Source: Mrakia gelida (Eukaryota; Basidiomycota; Tremellomycetes; Cystofilobasidiales; Mrakiaceae). Taken from it: DNA of 64,000 nt. Made by a program: the position numbers and the translations under genes. Location: contig BRON01000017.1 of NCBI GenBank assembly GCA_024345305.1, forward strand, positions 62,001 through 126,000, in the 5' to 3' direction. This document shows, one piece after another, positions 43,491 through 55,677 of this stretch; the stretch's first letter is position 1, and every line of letters starts with the position of its first letter. A model generated the notes under the pieces. It was given only the letters and a program-made list of their open reading frames with translations, was not told the origin of the DNA and searched no databases.

Positions 43491-45414
43491 TCATCCACTT
43501 CCCCCACCCGCCCCTCCACCAGCAGCTCTCTCCCCCTCCCTCTTCCACTCCTCCCGCTCAAACTGATCGTAAACCTCCTTCGAATCGATCCACCGCTCCT
43601 GGACGTCTCCGATATCGCGACTTCCAGGGATCGGTCCAGCGATGGAGGAGAAGAGGGCGTCGCCGTTCGGACGGGAGCTCGGTGGTGGTGGATGGGAGTG
43701 AGAGTGAGAGGAATGGTCGTGGTCGGGAGATTCGGAGGAGATGCTGGCGCTGGGTTGAGAGACAGTTGGTGTAGGTGGTAGGAAGATATATCCAGTTGCT
43801 TTATCGAGGATCTTGAGGAGGTGGAGCATGGATTTCTTGTCCTGTGAGGGCGAGCGAGCGAGCAAACCGAAAACGAAGGCGACGGGTCAGCTATCGCTGT
43901 TCGTCTCTCTCTCTCGTGGACGAACGACGCGAGGGAGGAAAGAAGACTCCAAGAGGGAAGAAGGGAGGAGAACAAGGGATGTAGGGGTGGAGATGAGAGG
44001 GTAGAGGTCAACTCACCTCAACAGCCAACGTCTCAAACCCAACCAACCCATAATCCTCGACGATCTCACAAATCGCCTTGTTCAGATCCCCGAACCTCGA
44101 CATCCGAGGATCCTTATCGAGCAGAACCGAGATCTGAGAGAGGTCTTGCACTTCGGTGTAGTAGTCTAGGTTGAAAGCTGTCTCGCACCAAAACCAAACG
44201 AAACGAAAGACGCGTCGGGAAGCGTCAGCGCCGGCTTCTCGCGCGCGATACACCCTTTTCTCCCTCAGGCGAGGAGAAGAAGGGAAGGGAAGGAAAAGAG
44301 CGTGTTTGTGGGACGTACCCAGATCTCCCATCTTCGTAATGATATCCATCTTGGACAAGACGTTGACGTGAGGCATTTCGAGTTGGAGCATGGTTCGAAG
44401 GGAGAGGAGGAGGACGGAGATGTATTTGGAGGGGTCGGTGAGGTAGGAGGCGTCGGAGAGGTGGACGGCTGCGAGCTGGGGGTGGGTGGGCCGGGGAGGG
44501 AGGGAGGAGGGGAGGGAGGGGACAAGAGAGAACGAAGGGGAGAGAGGTGTGAGCAGAGGGAGGAGACGACGCGTCGAGTCGAAGGAGGGAGGAGGGAGAA
44601 GAACGAGAGAGGAGAAAGAGAGGAACGAACGCGATAGTCGAGCTTCCGTAAGCGATCCATTATACGGGTGAGGGATCCGTGGTTGGTGCTGAGTTCGACC
44701 TGGATGGAAAAGAAGAGGGAAGGTCAGCGATCGAAGGAAACCGAGCGAGGGAAGGGAAGGAGTCGAAGAGGTGAGCTTCGTTCGTTCGAGCTCAAGCTCG
44801 CTACCGTCTCTCCTCCTTCTGACTCCCCATAGCGGCCACATCTCACTATACAACACTTGGATGTATTCCTCTTCCTCCGACCCTTCGGCCACAGAACATA
44901 GCAAGAAACGAGCCGACTCACCTGTCCAGCGATATCAAAGATGAAGTACCCTCCCTCAAGCTCTGCCAAACTCTCCTCCAACCAGTCAAAGTTCTCCTCA
45001 AGATACTCCATACAGTAGAGCATCGCTCCGTTGGGTCCTAATCCGTACTCTTGCATGGTGTCCTTGAGGGTTACGAGGGAAGAGATGGAGAGCGAGCAAG
45101 GGTAAGGGAGGGATTCGTTCGCTGGGTCGAGGTTGATGATGTGAACAGGTCGACCGAGGGCTGTAAGGAACTGGTAGACGGAGGGGATGGTTACTATGAC
45201 GACGAGAAGGGGGTGCGGCAGGGTGGTGGGGGTGACTGACTTGATGCATTCCATGACAGTAGGTGGATTTGCCGGAGCCTTGGTGAGAAGAAGGGAGGAG
45301 AGGTGGAGAAATGGAGGAGAGAGAGGTCAGCGAGATTCGAAGCTGAAGAGAGAGAGAGAGTGTACTCGAGGGATATTAACCTGGTGGTCCTATTACGAGT
45401 TGACCGAAAGGCAT
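43491..45414 (-). CDS. GPN2: GPN-loop GTPase 2
   Basis: About seven exons encode roughly 360 residues starting MPFGQLVIGPPGSGKSTYCH (ATG at 45414), with the P-loop GPPGSGKST interrupted by an intron. Next are FLTALGRPVHIINLDPANES, the signature GPN loop (GLGPNGAMLYCMEYLEENFD), GGYFIFDIAGQVEL (switch/G3), and NVLSKMDII (G4). The C-terminal third is a family-typical helix region (GYIFLPPTPTVSQ) followed by a low-complexity His/Ser/Pro tail. GPN GTPases act with each other in assembly and nuclear import of RNA polymerase II and III. The length exceeds the usual 300-350 because of the tail. It shares a 168-bp divergent promoter with the cytochrome c synthase gene. Confidence 0.93.
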
Positions 45415-45582
45415 TAGAAACGAGATACGAGGGAAGTTGTAAAGAGGGTTGACGCGGTTGGAGGAGAAGGGGAGGTGAGCTCGACGCTGACTTTGCTTTT
45501 TCGATTTGGGTGAGCTCGACTTCTTCCTTCCTTCCTTCTGCTTCCTTCCCTTCTGTCCACAACCTTCCTCTTTTTCATCAGC

Positions 45583-46922
45583 ATGTGGCCCTTCACCTCC
45601 TCGGACTCCCCTTCTTCCTCCTCTCCTCCATCGATACCCACGACAGAGCAGCCCTCCTCTCCCTCCCCGTCTCTCCCTCCTCCTGGTCATCCTCCGGTCG
45701 CTGCTGGTTCGGGCGACAAGTGTCCCGTCGACGAATCTACCAGACTCAAATGGCTGGCAACTCAAAAAACTTCACCTTCACCTCTCAACCCTTCATCCTC
45801 CTCCTCTACTCCTCCTCGTCCTCGATCGAATCAGCAACCTCTCCCTCTCCCTACGGATCGTGAAACGTCCTCGATCCCTCGTCAATCCCTCGACATCCTC
45901 CCAACCCTCTCACCAGGATCAGACGCTTCCTCCTACGCTACTCCTTCTCCCTCTCCACCTACCGCCTCCCCATCCTCTTCATCGGGTCACGCCTCAGCCT
46001 CTACAGACCCCAACTCGTCCAACTGGGTCTACCCTTCGGAAGCTCAGTTCTACGCTGCCATGGAGAGGAAGAACCACAACCCCAACCCGGAGGACATGAA
46101 GACCATCGTACCCATTCACAACGCAGTCAACGAGAGAGCTTGGAAGGAGGTTATGGCGTGGGAGAAGGGGAGGGGAGGAGAGGAGTGCGGTGGTGTCAAG
46201 TTGGTGACTTTCATTGGGACACCGGGGAAGGTCAACCCTAAGAGTTTGATGAATCGGGTGCTGTTTGGGTGAGTGAAGGCTCTTATTCGTTCTTTTGAGG
46301 GTGGTTGGGACGTGGGAGAGGGAGGGGTGGGAAGGTTTTGGAGGGGAGAGGGAAAGGAGGGCTCGATCTGTTGAGCTCGAACAAAGAAGGGAGGAACGAA
46401 GGTCAACCTCGTCGCTCCTTCTCTCTCTTTCTTTCGTCGAGCTCGCTTCTCGGAGAGATCGCTCGCACTCGACTTCACTCAAATCTATCCCTTCCTCCTA
46501 TCCCTCTACACTCCCATCTCTACCTCTAGATCGCGATCTCGATGCATCCCTTCCGAATCCTCTCGACCAATCACCCACCTCGCCTTTCCACACCTTCCTC
46601 CCTCCCTTCGTCTCTCTTTCTCACTAACTCTCCCACCTCTCTTACCACCACCACCCACAGCTATCAACCCCCCTTCGACACCCACCGCTGGCTCGTCAAC
46701 CGATGCGGAACCGAAGTCACCTACATCATCGACTTCTACACCGGTTCCTCCAAACGCGTCCCTGGTCCTCCAGGAGCTCCCGACCTGCCGCCGATGGGGA
46801 TGGACCTGAGCTTCTTCCTGGATGTAAGACCTGCCGTGAACGGGTGGGAGGGGCTGAAGATGAGGCTGGGGCTGGGGAGGGATTTCGTTGAGAAGGAGGC
46901 GATGGCCGCGGAGGGGAAGTGA
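45583..46922 (+). CDS. CYC3: Holocytochrome-c synthase (cytochrome c heme lyase)
   Basis: Two exons (45583-46268, 46661-46922) encode 315 residues. A CPV heme-regulatory motif (GDKCPVDESTRLKWL) lies at about residue 46. After a Ser/Pro-rich spacer the core begins: NWVYPSEAQFYAAMERKNHN, MKTIVPIHNAVNERAWKEVM (with the conserved heme-iron His in the IHN motif), KLVTFIGTPGKVNPKS, and PFDTHRWLVNRCGTEVTYII plus DFYTG. These match HCCS, which attaches heme to the CxxCH motif of cytochrome c (and c1) in the mitochondrial intermembrane space. Only one CPV motif is evident; many fungi have two. The N-terminus is about 60-80 residues longer than in animal HCCS. Confidence 0.93.
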
Positions 46923-47330
46923 GGAGGAGGTGAGTCGTGGACGCGTTCCGTTTCTAGTGGTCTCGTTTGGCGGTCTGCGAGAGAGAAAGAGAGAGAGAGG
47001 AACGAGAGCTGATGTTTCCTGTTTCCTTTCGTCCTCTCTTCAGGTCGGTCGTAGGTCGTCGAACGAGAACGTCGCGTCACTTCGGTTGGAGGAGGACTCA
47101 TTCGAAGCCGTGTCGTCGGACAGTAGAGACTTCGTTTCGTTCCGTTTATCTTGTTATACACTTACCTCTTACCTATTAGACGTGTGACACGCTCGCTCTA
47201 TATTCACCACCTCATCTCTCTCTCTCTCTCTCTCCCTCGTCCATCTGCTCCACGCGAAAAGCTCCCTTCTTCACAAAGGCACGTCGAGGGCGTTGCAGAG
47301 TAGGGTGCAGCGCAGAGTGAAACTAGAAAG
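46923..47330. other. Convergent spacer with a CT microsatellite
   Basis: This 408-bp spacer follows the heme lyase gene. It contains a (CT)n tract at about 47216-47233. No gene was seen. Confidence 0.4.
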
Positions 47331-48718
47331 TCAGCCGGACCAGAACACAAAAACGAACGCGAACAAACGATGGGAACGATCCAGACAAATCAACAGCAAC
47401 CGAAACAGCAAAAAAGAACGAATGCACACGACGCGACGACCCTCTTCTCTCACTCCCTCCTCCTCCTCCCCTTGCCCTTCCCCACCACAGCTTGGTTTCC
47501 CTCCCTCCTCCTCTTCCCCAACCTTTCCTCCCCAGGCGATGAATCCTCCCTCTCCGTCCTCGGAGGCGAAGGCGGCAACGACCTTCCGCTCGCGTCGACC
47601 TCGAACGGAAAGCGTCCGTTCCGTCTCTCTTTGGCTGCCGAGGAGAGAATCTCTTTGGTGAAGGATTGGTAGCTTGTGGTACTGCTGTGGTAGGAAGAGG
47701 AGCTGGAGGTGGGGAGGTCGGGTGGGGAGGAGGTTTATGAGGTGAAGGGTGTTTGGGTTGGCTGGTTTGGAGAAGAGGTGGGTGGGGTGGTAGGGTGATG
47801 AGGAGTGGGGAGTGGACTTGTGAGAGGAAGTTGGGGGAGGAGTGGAGAGAGGTGAGTTGGACGGTGAAGGTGGGGAGAGAGAGAGAGAGGAGGAAGAGGA
47901 CGAACCTCCGTCGCGTCGTCGTCCTCGTTTCCCGTCGTCATCCATCCGTCGAAGAGTGGGACGTCCAAGTACGCGAACGTCGGGAGGGGTTCCTGGACGT
48001 ACTTTCGAGAGTCGAGAAGAAACGAGGGAAAAGGTCAGTCTCGATTTGGAACGAAGGAGGAAGAGGAAGAAACAAAGAACTCGTCGTGAACGAGCTCACT
48101 CACATCCCCCATTCCATCCACCCTCAACGCCTCTTCAAACCCAACAAACTCCCCCATATCCACCACCACCCCTCCCTCCGAAACCCTCTCCCCAACCATC
48201 CACTCCTCGATCAACCTCTTCCCTCTCCCCTCCAGTCGCGTCTTCGCCTCAAACATGGCAGCTTCACGAAGCACGGACGGGATCCATTCGAGCATCGGTT
48301 TGAGCCCTTCCCTCTGGAGCGACGACAAACGGACCGAGTTGGTGGCGAGTTCCGAGAAGAGGACAGCGCAGGTGATGAGATCTATTCTTCTCCTGGCCTC
48401 TTGTATTGTGAGCTTGAGCTTGAATGTTGAGAGCGGGAGCGGGAGGACGCCGGAGGACTGGACGAGGCGGATGGAGGCTTGACGCTCGAGGAGGGTGATT
48501 GCTCGGCGGAACTGAGAGGGAGGGGAGGGGCTGTAGGCGAGGAGGAAGATGGAAAAGGGGAGAGGGGGGATGAGAGAGGGTGCTGCGAGGGAGAGAGGCG
48601 GAGGAGGGAGGTAGGAGGAAGTGAGACCTCCAGGAACGAGACGAAGAGAGGCGCTGCTGGAGTCGTGGCTGGTGGTGCTGGTTGATCCGTCTTCGTCCTG
48701 GGAAGAGCTGAAGGCCAT
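47331..48718 (-). CDS. Unrecognised protein, boundaries uncertain
   Basis: The main exon encodes LYAYRQLEMAFSSSQDEDGS, then RAITLLERQASIRLVQSSGV, RRRIDLITCAVLFSELATNS and LKPMLEWIPSVLREAAMFEA, ending at 48104. A second exon (48001-47906) reads YVQEPLPTFAYLDVPLFDGW. A third starts near 47817 and stays open to 47331 (LHLINLLPTRPPHLQLLFLP). I used the ATG at 48718, but coding-like sequence continues upstream (STPEQALDNLLSAANDLVPD, about 48900-48840), so the real start is probably near 49026. The protein is helical in composition with no recognised domain. The start would then be divergent from the derlin gene with about 215 bp between them. Confidence 0.5.
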
Positions 48719-49240
48719 CTCTAGCTGCCGATACGCGTATAGAGAGTCGAAGTCCGAGCTGGGGAGGAGGAAGAGAGGATGAAAGTTGAGAGGGAAACAA
48801 AAGAGAGGGGAAAGAGCTGAGGTCTTCAAGCCATCTTAGACGATCAGGCACGAGATCGTTAGCAGCTGAAAGGAGATTATCCAGAGCCTGTTCTGGAGTT
48901 GATCTGGAGGACGGGGTATAGGGCGAGAGGAAGAAGATCAGCAAAGGTCGGCTGAGGTTGAGGTAACAGAAGAAGTCGAGGCGAGTCGACGTCGTCCCTG
49001 CCGTTTCGACCTTCGAGAGACGCCATCGGAAGCGGTGATTTTTGGGCTCGAGTAGAGACAGACTAGAGCCATCCCTCTGCTCTCGATTCAAAAGCACTTC
49101 GCTCCAAGAGCTTCGAACGGGGTGGTGGTCAAGACGACTCGAAGGTGACAAGCTCGCCCTCCTCCTCCTTCGATTTCGACAGCTCATCACGCTTCTTTCC
49201 CGCCCACCCTCCACCCTCCCTATACTCGAACTTTGCAAGA

Positions 49241-50371
49241 ATGGAGGACGCTCGAGCTGCTTTCGCCTCCATCCCACCCGTTACTCGGACGATGCTCGTC
49301 GCCTTCCTCGGTCTGACCCTTCCAGCGTTGGGAGGAGCTCTCGATCTCAGGAACTTTGGGTGAGCTCGCTGTCCCTTCCTTCCCATCTCTTCTTTCGTCG
49401 CTTCTTCCTCCTCGCAGAAGGCTCACTCGTTTGTCGTTTTTTGTCCTGCAGCTTCTTCCTCCCAGCTATCACCAAGAAATTTGAGGTTCGCACTCCTTCA
49501 TCTCAACGAGCTTGATCGGAGAAGGTCGAACGAGAGAAGCTCACTGCCTCCCCATCTCCTCCCTTCCCTCTCCCTCTCCCTCTTCCTCTCTCCTCTCGCA
49601 ATCGTTCTCACTCGCAGCTCTGGCGACTCCTCACCTCATACCTCTACGCCGGAAAGGGAATCAACCTCCTCTTCGACCTCTTCCTCTTCCATCGGACTTC
49701 AGTCGCTCTCGAAGTGGAAACCCACCTCCTCGATACAGCAGCGTACGCTTGGTCCCTCGCTTTCCTCGCCGTAGGGATCCAAGGCTTCAATCTTTACTTG
49801 AAGAACTGGTTCTTGTTTAGGGTAAGTCCCTTTCCTTCTCCTTCTTCTTCTCGAGCTGGTGAACCTTAAGCGAGTATAGCGGGTACGAACGAAACGAAGC
49901 TCGAAGCTGACACGCTCTCCCTCCTTCCTCCCTCCCCAGCCCCTCCTCATCGCCCTCGTCCACCTCTGGGCCCGCTCCAACCCAACCACCAAAGTCTCCC
50001 TCTTCGGACTCATCTCCATCCCCTCAACTCTCTACCCTCCAGCCCTCCTCGCTCTCGACTTCATCCAAGGCGGTCCCGAGATGTTCTACTCCGGCCTCTC
50101 GGGCTTGCTCGTCGCTCACGCGTACTGGTTCGCTACCGAGGGCTTGCCGGAGGGGAAGAGGGTGGGTGTATTGAGGAACCCACCGAGGTGGTGGAGGAAC
50201 AGCTTTGGGGCTGCTCCGGGGGGTGTGAGGACTTCGTTTGGGGAGGTGAAGAGGGCTGGGGCTGGGGCGACCGGAGGGAATGCAGGGGGAGTAGGGAGGG
50301 AGGCGGCCGGTGCTAGAGCTGGAGGAGGGCATCAGTGGGGTGGACAGGGGAATAGGTTGGGGAACGCTTGA
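49241..50371 (+). CDS. Derlin-family ER membrane protein (rhomboid-like pseudoprotease)
   Basis: Four exons (49241-49359, 49452-49485, 49618-49821, 49940-50371) encode 262 residues. The order is typical of Der1/Dfm1: MEDARAAFASIPPVTRTMLV at the N-terminus, FFLPAITKKFELWRLLTSYL, GINLLFDLFLFHRTSVALEV, four to six TM segments (YAWSLAFLAVGIQGFNLYLK, PLLIALVHLWARSNPTTKVS, FGLISIPSTLYPPALLALDF), and a glycine-rich last TM (FYSGLSGLLVAHAYWFATEG). WAR in WARSNPTTKVSLFG corresponds to the family WSR/WAR motif. Derlins move misfolded proteins out of the ER for degradation. The cytosolic C-terminus is Gly/Ala-rich. I do not see an obvious SHP box, so assignment between Der1-like and Dfm1-like is open. 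Confidence 0.88.
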
Positions 50372-50689
50372 TCTTTCTTGGTAGAGAGATCTGATGAAGA
50401 GCTTCGTTGCTGAACGCGAGGGAGCGAGAAGGGACGAGAAGCAAGACGAGAGCTGAGTACGGGTACGAGAGATGTCCAAGCTGATGAATAGATAGATAAG
50501 GAGAAAGATGCAAGGTCGATAGATGGAGGTGGTGACTGTGTAGAGATGAGGTGAGGTGAGGAGATGAAACAAACACGGCGAGAGCAGCCAACGAAAAGCA
50601 GAACGAGCAGAGACGAAAAACCCAAAAGCGAGAGACAGAGAGAGGTGTACAAAGTGCAGGGAGAGAGAGGAAAGAAAGCTGATAAAGTC
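50372..50689. other. Convergent spacer
   Basis: This 318-bp spacer lies between the derlin gene and the PC-esterase-like gene. It has purine-rich stretches on the plus strand and no coding content. Confidence 0.35.
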
Positions 50690-53041
50690 CTACTCGCAGC
50701 CGTTCCTGGAGGAGCGAACAGAAGAGAGGGGGACGGGGGTGAGCTCGAACGAGACGCGTCGAGGTTCGAGGTTCGGCGAGGGAAGGAAGAAGGGAAGAGA
50801 AACGAACCAGCATCCCGGTGTGAGAGCTCGCTGAAGGTAGAAGAGCGTCATGTCGGCGAAGAGGTACGTTGTTGGGCCTGCGAAAAGAAACGAGAGAGGT
50901 CAGACGCGTGCGAAGGAGAAGAAGAGGAAGCGATCAGGGACGACGCGACGTACCGCTGGCGAGAGAGTAGGAGCGAGGAAAAGTCAACTCCTCAAGACTC
51001 GGGAAAGCTCAGAAGAGTACGGAAGAGGACTTACAGCTCGAAATGCATGTCCCCATCGTAGTACTTGGTGTAACCCTCGAGCTTTTCTCCCCAGGAGAAC
51101 AACTTTACGCCCAGCTCCTTAGCGACCGATCTACAGCTCTGATCGAGCTGGAAGATCTTCATGATCGACCAGTTCTCGTCCTTCTTCCTCAGCTGTCGCG
51201 TTCGGAACATGGTAGGGACGTCGTTCCCCCAGAGTTGACGAAGCTGGAGGATGGCGGCTCGAACTCGGACGCGATGCCAGTTGATCTCGGCGAAGTTGAA
51301 TCCGTTTTGAGGAGTGGTGAGGGAGGCGTCGAACTTGTAGTGGGCTCGGTGCTGAGAGGAGGAGGAAGGGAACAACGAGCCAAGGGCAGAGGGAGGCAAG
51401 GAAGGGCGTCAGTCGAAGAGGCGGGTCAAGGAAGACAAACGAAGGACGCACCCAGTTGAGATAGGCATCGTCCCAGAAGAGGGAAGCGAAGATGACGAGA
51501 TCTGGTGCCGTCGTCCAGCCGGCGGCGACCATCTGGGGCATGAAGGTCTGGTCGACTCGAGCGGAGAAGAGAGCAGGTTCTGGTTTTCCGGGAAGCCAGA
51601 GGTCGAGGTCCTATGGAAGATGAATGCGGGTCAGTAAGGGTCTGAGTTCAAAACAACTAGAGGGGCTGGGTCGAAGCTCACCTCCTGGCTATCGATCATT
51701 CCCAAGCTGGAACGAGACGCGTCGAACGAGATCGACGAAGAAGTGAGAGTCAGTCTTGAGATCGCTCGTGAGAGCCGAGGAAAGAAAGAGGTTGGAGCAG
51801 AAGTAAAAATTACCTGAACCTGTGATGCGGAAGAGGAAGAAGAAGAAGGGAGGTCAGGAGCATCCCAAGAAAGACGAAGCAGCGAGCAAAAGAAGGGGGT
51901 CGGAAACGTACCAGTTGATGAGCGTAAAATTGAGCTGAGGTATCGTACAGATTCCCCCAACATGACCACCCCATGAGGCGTACTGTTGGAGTTAACGACG
52001 AACGAAGATGCCGTCAGAGGTGAGGATCAAACCAGGACGAGACGGAGGGAGGAAGAGACGCGAGAAGCTGACGAGCTCACCTTCCCTTTCGTCTCTACAC
52101 AGACTTGTTCGACCTGTTTCGAAGAATTCTCGGGATAGGATCAGCTTCATATCAGCTAGAGTAGTAAACATGGCGCGGGTGGAGTCAACGAACGTTGTTT
52201 CTATCGTCTGGAGGACGCGAAGAGGCAGGGAAGGGAAACGGGTGAGCTCGAGCGTTTCACCTTTCCTTCACGCCTTGCCTCAGCGGATATGAGCAACTTC
52301 CACCCGGCGTCTCAAACTTGAAACAAGCGGAACTTGAGGTACTCACGACTCGAGCCTGTTTGTATCCATCGAAACAAGCGAAGACGAGCTCAAAGTCAGC
52401 TCTCCTCCTCGTTGACCTTCAGCCCTCCTTCCCTCCCTCGTCTACATCCTCCAAACTCACCAACGAACATGACCATCTTCCCTCTCATGAACTCCAGCGC
52501 CTCTAGCTGACCCCCCACGAGCCACTTGAGATACGGAGGTGCTGACCTGTCCAGCTCGTCCTGGTTGAGCTTCTCGTACATGGTCGCCTCGGTGAGCTTG
52601 ATGAGCTCGAGCGGCTCCTGGTCGTCCTCGTCTTGAAAGCTGCTCAACGATCCAGGACCTTCGAGGAACGGGACCCATCTCGTCTCCGAGCGGTTGTCTC
52701 CCCAGTAGATCATTCCTGGGGCGACGAAGGGATCGGCGAGGCAGGTTGATGGGCAGGAGGAGGAAGGCGAGGAAGGGAAGGAGGAGGAGAGGGATCCGTA
52801 GAGACTGCTGACGCTGCTCGACACAAAGGATGCACGACGCCAAAAATAAGGTCAGCATGTACGCCGAAGAGAAGGGAGCTCGAACGATATCCAAAGGGGG
52901 TGTGAGACGAGCGATGAAGACAGAGACGAGTCGAGGGACTGACCTTGAATTCGTCCGCGAGCTCAGCAGAAGGACCGTCCCTGTCGCGATTGCTGCAGCG
53001 AAGAGAGCGATCCGAGCGCTTCCTTTGTGGATTGTGACCAT
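50690..53041 (-). CDS. PC-esterase/TBL-like type II membrane protein (probable polysaccharide acyl-transferase or esterase)
   Basis: About ten small exons encode roughly 400 residues. The N-terminus has one hydrophobic anchor (RIALFAAAIATGTVLLLSS). The luminal part begins with CPSTCLADPF and YWGDNRSETRWVPFL, then FMRGKMVMFVGSSHDRNNVE, the block I motif of the PC-esterase family (usually G-D-S-x-x-R-N). Middle segments (SLGMIDSQEDLDLWLPGKPE, DLVIFASLFWDDAYLNWHRA, NDVPTMFRTRQLRKKDENWS) lead to KYYDGDMHFE, the D-x-x-H block with the catalytic Asp and His. The last exon gives LQRALTPGCWNGCE and stops at 50690. Related proteins O-acetylate cell-wall or capsule polysaccharides. Here the block I Asp is replaced by Ser (GSS), while the putative nucleophile Ser remains. 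Confidence 0.75.
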
Positions 53042-53509
53042 CCAAGAGCGAAGGCAATAGGGTGGATGATGTAGGAGAGCAGAACGGGAAGTGCGGAGGT
53101 GGGATGGGCGTTTAGAGAAGAGAGCGGACGGAAGGGAGGAGGGCTGAGGGGAGAGGAAGGCTAACCTTATTCTTCGTCGCTGAATGGTAGAAAATATCGA
53201 AGGACTGCATATCAGGCTAGCGCGTAGATGTCAATCATCAAGTGGGGCTCGTCGAGATGTGGGTCGAGAGAGAGCTCATCCCGTGTTTTCGAACGGCTGT
53301 GATGACAATCGACGCGTCGCGTCGTGCGTTCTCTACTCCTCACTTTCATATTCTCTCTCGATTTTGAGGCTTGCCCCAGTCGGCCTTCAGTAAAATGTAG
53401 GATCTACATCTATTCGACTGCATATGGAGAGCACAGGCGATCCGAAAACAAAGCATTCCATCGCGTCGCTCTCCCCGTCGTCGTTCCCTTTCCAATCCAT
53501 TCCCACCGC
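53042..53509. other. Spacer between PC-esterase-like and GDSL esterase genes
   Basis: This 468-bp stretch holds the promoter of the PC-esterase-like gene and the 3' side of the upstream GDSL gene. GACGCGTC occurs at 53311. No coding frame is supported. Confidence 0.35.
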
Positions 53510-55262
53510 TCAGACAACGTGGACTGCTCCCAAGAAAGTAGCGATCGAATGTGCGAGGAGGTTTTGAACCGACCAAGTTGGGTGAAGCTCGTCTTGGAAA
53601 ACGTAGGACGACATCGGGAGGAATGGTTCGATTTGCGAGTTGTTTCCCGGCTGCTTGATCCCCCACTGAATCGGGTAGGCGACGTTGTATCCGGTCACAT
53701 TAGTGTAGCCTAGTGCCTCTCCGTTTCGGATGATGGTCTGAGAGGCGAAGAAAGGAGGTGGTGGGAACGAGATAGAGTCAGCTGGGGAAAACGGAGGACG
53801 CGACGCGACGCGTCCAGCGGCTCGAACGACGAAGATACAGCAGCATCACGAAAGCGGGTCGGGAAGGTAATACTGCATCCCCCCTGTGAGATAAGGAAAG
53901 GCTGGAAAAAGAGCTCAAATTGAAGACCTTTCCCGAGTCGAAGACTCCCACCCACGTCTCGTTCTGCTCCCTTTCGAACTGCCGAGCCATCTCCTTGAGC
54001 TCCACGTTCCAGGCTTCGGTAGCGTAGGCAATCGAGTCCGAGACCTCGTTTCCCTGGTTGAAGTAGAGTGGAATGGACCCGAGAGGAGGGACCGTGATGA
54101 AAAGGTACGCCCGACACGCCTCGAGGTTGGCGAGTCGAGTGACGAGGGAGTGAAGGTTCTCTGTTCGAGGATATGAACAGTTGATTCAGACAGGGAGTAG
54201 ATTTGAATCTCAAGAGGGGATGGCATCGTGGACGAGAAAGGAAGGGAAGGACGAGAAAGGTGCACGACGGCGGAGGGCAGAAAAGACGACGACGGACGAC
54301 GAACCGATTTCAGCAGCGTAGAACTCCGGGATACTGACGTTAGTCCAGGCATAGCTGAATCCGATGCTGAGAGATGGATGGTTTGGAGCAAAAGGCACGG
54401 TGGGGTTAAGATCGAGAATGAAGGAGGCGAGAAAGAAAAAGCGGCGCACTCGTTGATTCCAATCCATGCCGAGCACAAAGTCTTCTCGGGATCCCAAGAG
54501 GATCCATTGGCAGCATAAGCTTCGAAGCTCTCAACTTGCTCTGTGCTCGTGGAAGAGAAGGAGAAGAACGAGTGAAGACGGCGGGGTCAGTCTCCGCTCT
54601 CGACGCGTCACACCATCTCTTCGGGCTCTTCCCCTCGAAGTACGAGATTGACTCACGCTTGAAGGATCTGTTTCCAGAATACTTGGGTGTGATGACGTCG
54701 TTGTCGATAACAGCTCCTGCCCAAGCGGCTGCAGAAGCAAAGAGGTCGAGGGATCAGCTCGCGAAACGTCGAAGAGCCCACCCCCCGAAGAGCCTGCGAA
54801 AAACGAAGAGGAGCTCACCATTCCATCGATTGATCGGGCTTGAAACGTTGTAGATCTCGGTAAGGTACTGAATCCAGTTCGGCCCGTTCCCAGCTGTCTG
54901 ATAAGTGAGAGGTCAGAGTGGCAGAGAAGGTGAGAAGAATGCGAGGCGTTCAACGAGGATCGAACCGAAATCGGTTGACTCACTCCTCCGTTCGGGACGA
55001 CCGTGGTCTCCTCGTAGGTGTAAGAGTCCCCGAAGGAAAATCTCAAGTAGGGAGAATGGAGGAGCGAGTCAGGTATGACTCGAACCTGGTGAAGGAAGGA
55101 AAGACGAGCTCACATTTGATTCGTTTCTCGCCACTTCCAGTTCCCCGTCGGCGACGAGACGTTGACGAGGGGACCTGAGTCGTTCCTCCTGGTGAGCGAA
55201 GGAGGCAAGATGAAAGCCTCGACTGAGAAAGATAGAGCGATGAGACCTAGCAAAGCGAGCAT
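53510..55262 (-). CDS. Secreted GDSL esterase (carbohydrate esterase 16-like), tandem copy 1
   Basis: Eight exons encode about 325 residues. A signal peptide (MLALLGLIALSFSVEAF) leads to WKWRETNQIFSFGDSYTYEE, where FSFGDSYT is block I with the nucleophile Ser. Next are NGPNWIQYLTEIYNVSSPIN, AVIDNDVITPKYS, LCSAWIGINESIGFSYAW (block III, normally GxND), YLFITVPPLGSIPLYFNQGN, and DELHPTWSVQNLLAHSIATF, where D-x-L-H supplies the catalytic Asp and His (block V). Numerous NxS/T sites (NVSSP, NNSQ, NVTGY) suit glycosylation. CE16-type enzymes deacetylate plant or microbial polysaccharides. Copy 2 lies immediately upstream on the same strand with the same exon pattern. Confidence 0.88.
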
Positions 55263-55677
55263 CAAGGAAGGTCGTGGTTGGGAGAAGGAAGGTCAAAAGA
55301 GGAACGATCTCCGTCGCCATCAGTTCGCTGAAAAAGAGACTAAGAAGGTCGGATGACGGCTGAAGAGAAGATCTGCGAGATTCTCCGTCTAAGGAAGGCG
55401 GGACGGCTTGAGAAGGACCGTAGAAGGAGGAGGGGAAACGCGACGTGAGCGGCGAAAGGAGAGTCAGGAGTCGAGACGCGTCGCCAACACAACGAGAAAG
55501 GAACGGACCTCGTACCGCCCTCGTCAGTTCGAGTCGTCAAAGAGTTTGACTGGTGAAGGAGTACAAACAGAAGCGACCATCCCATATCAATCCTCGTACT
55601 AATCTCAGTTCCAACCCTCGCCGCGTCACTCCTCCTCCCCTCCCTCCCTCCCTCCTTCCTCTCCCATCCCATCTCCT
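55263..55677. promoter_or_regulatory. Spacer between the tandem GDSL genes
   Basis: This 415-bp stretch includes the promoter of GDSL copy 1 and the 3' end of copy 2. GACGCGTC lies at 55475. No clear TATA box was seen. Confidence 0.35.

Noticed and set aside
43472..44011. Minus-strand frame overlapping the 3' end of GPN2
   Set aside because: It is an alternative frame of the His/Ser/Pro-rich tail. The GPN2 frame continues from conserved exons.
46900..47300. Possible transposon or tandem array suggested by CT repeats
   Set aside because: It is only a short (CT)n microsatellite. No terminal repeats, target duplications or transposase were seen anywhere in the window.
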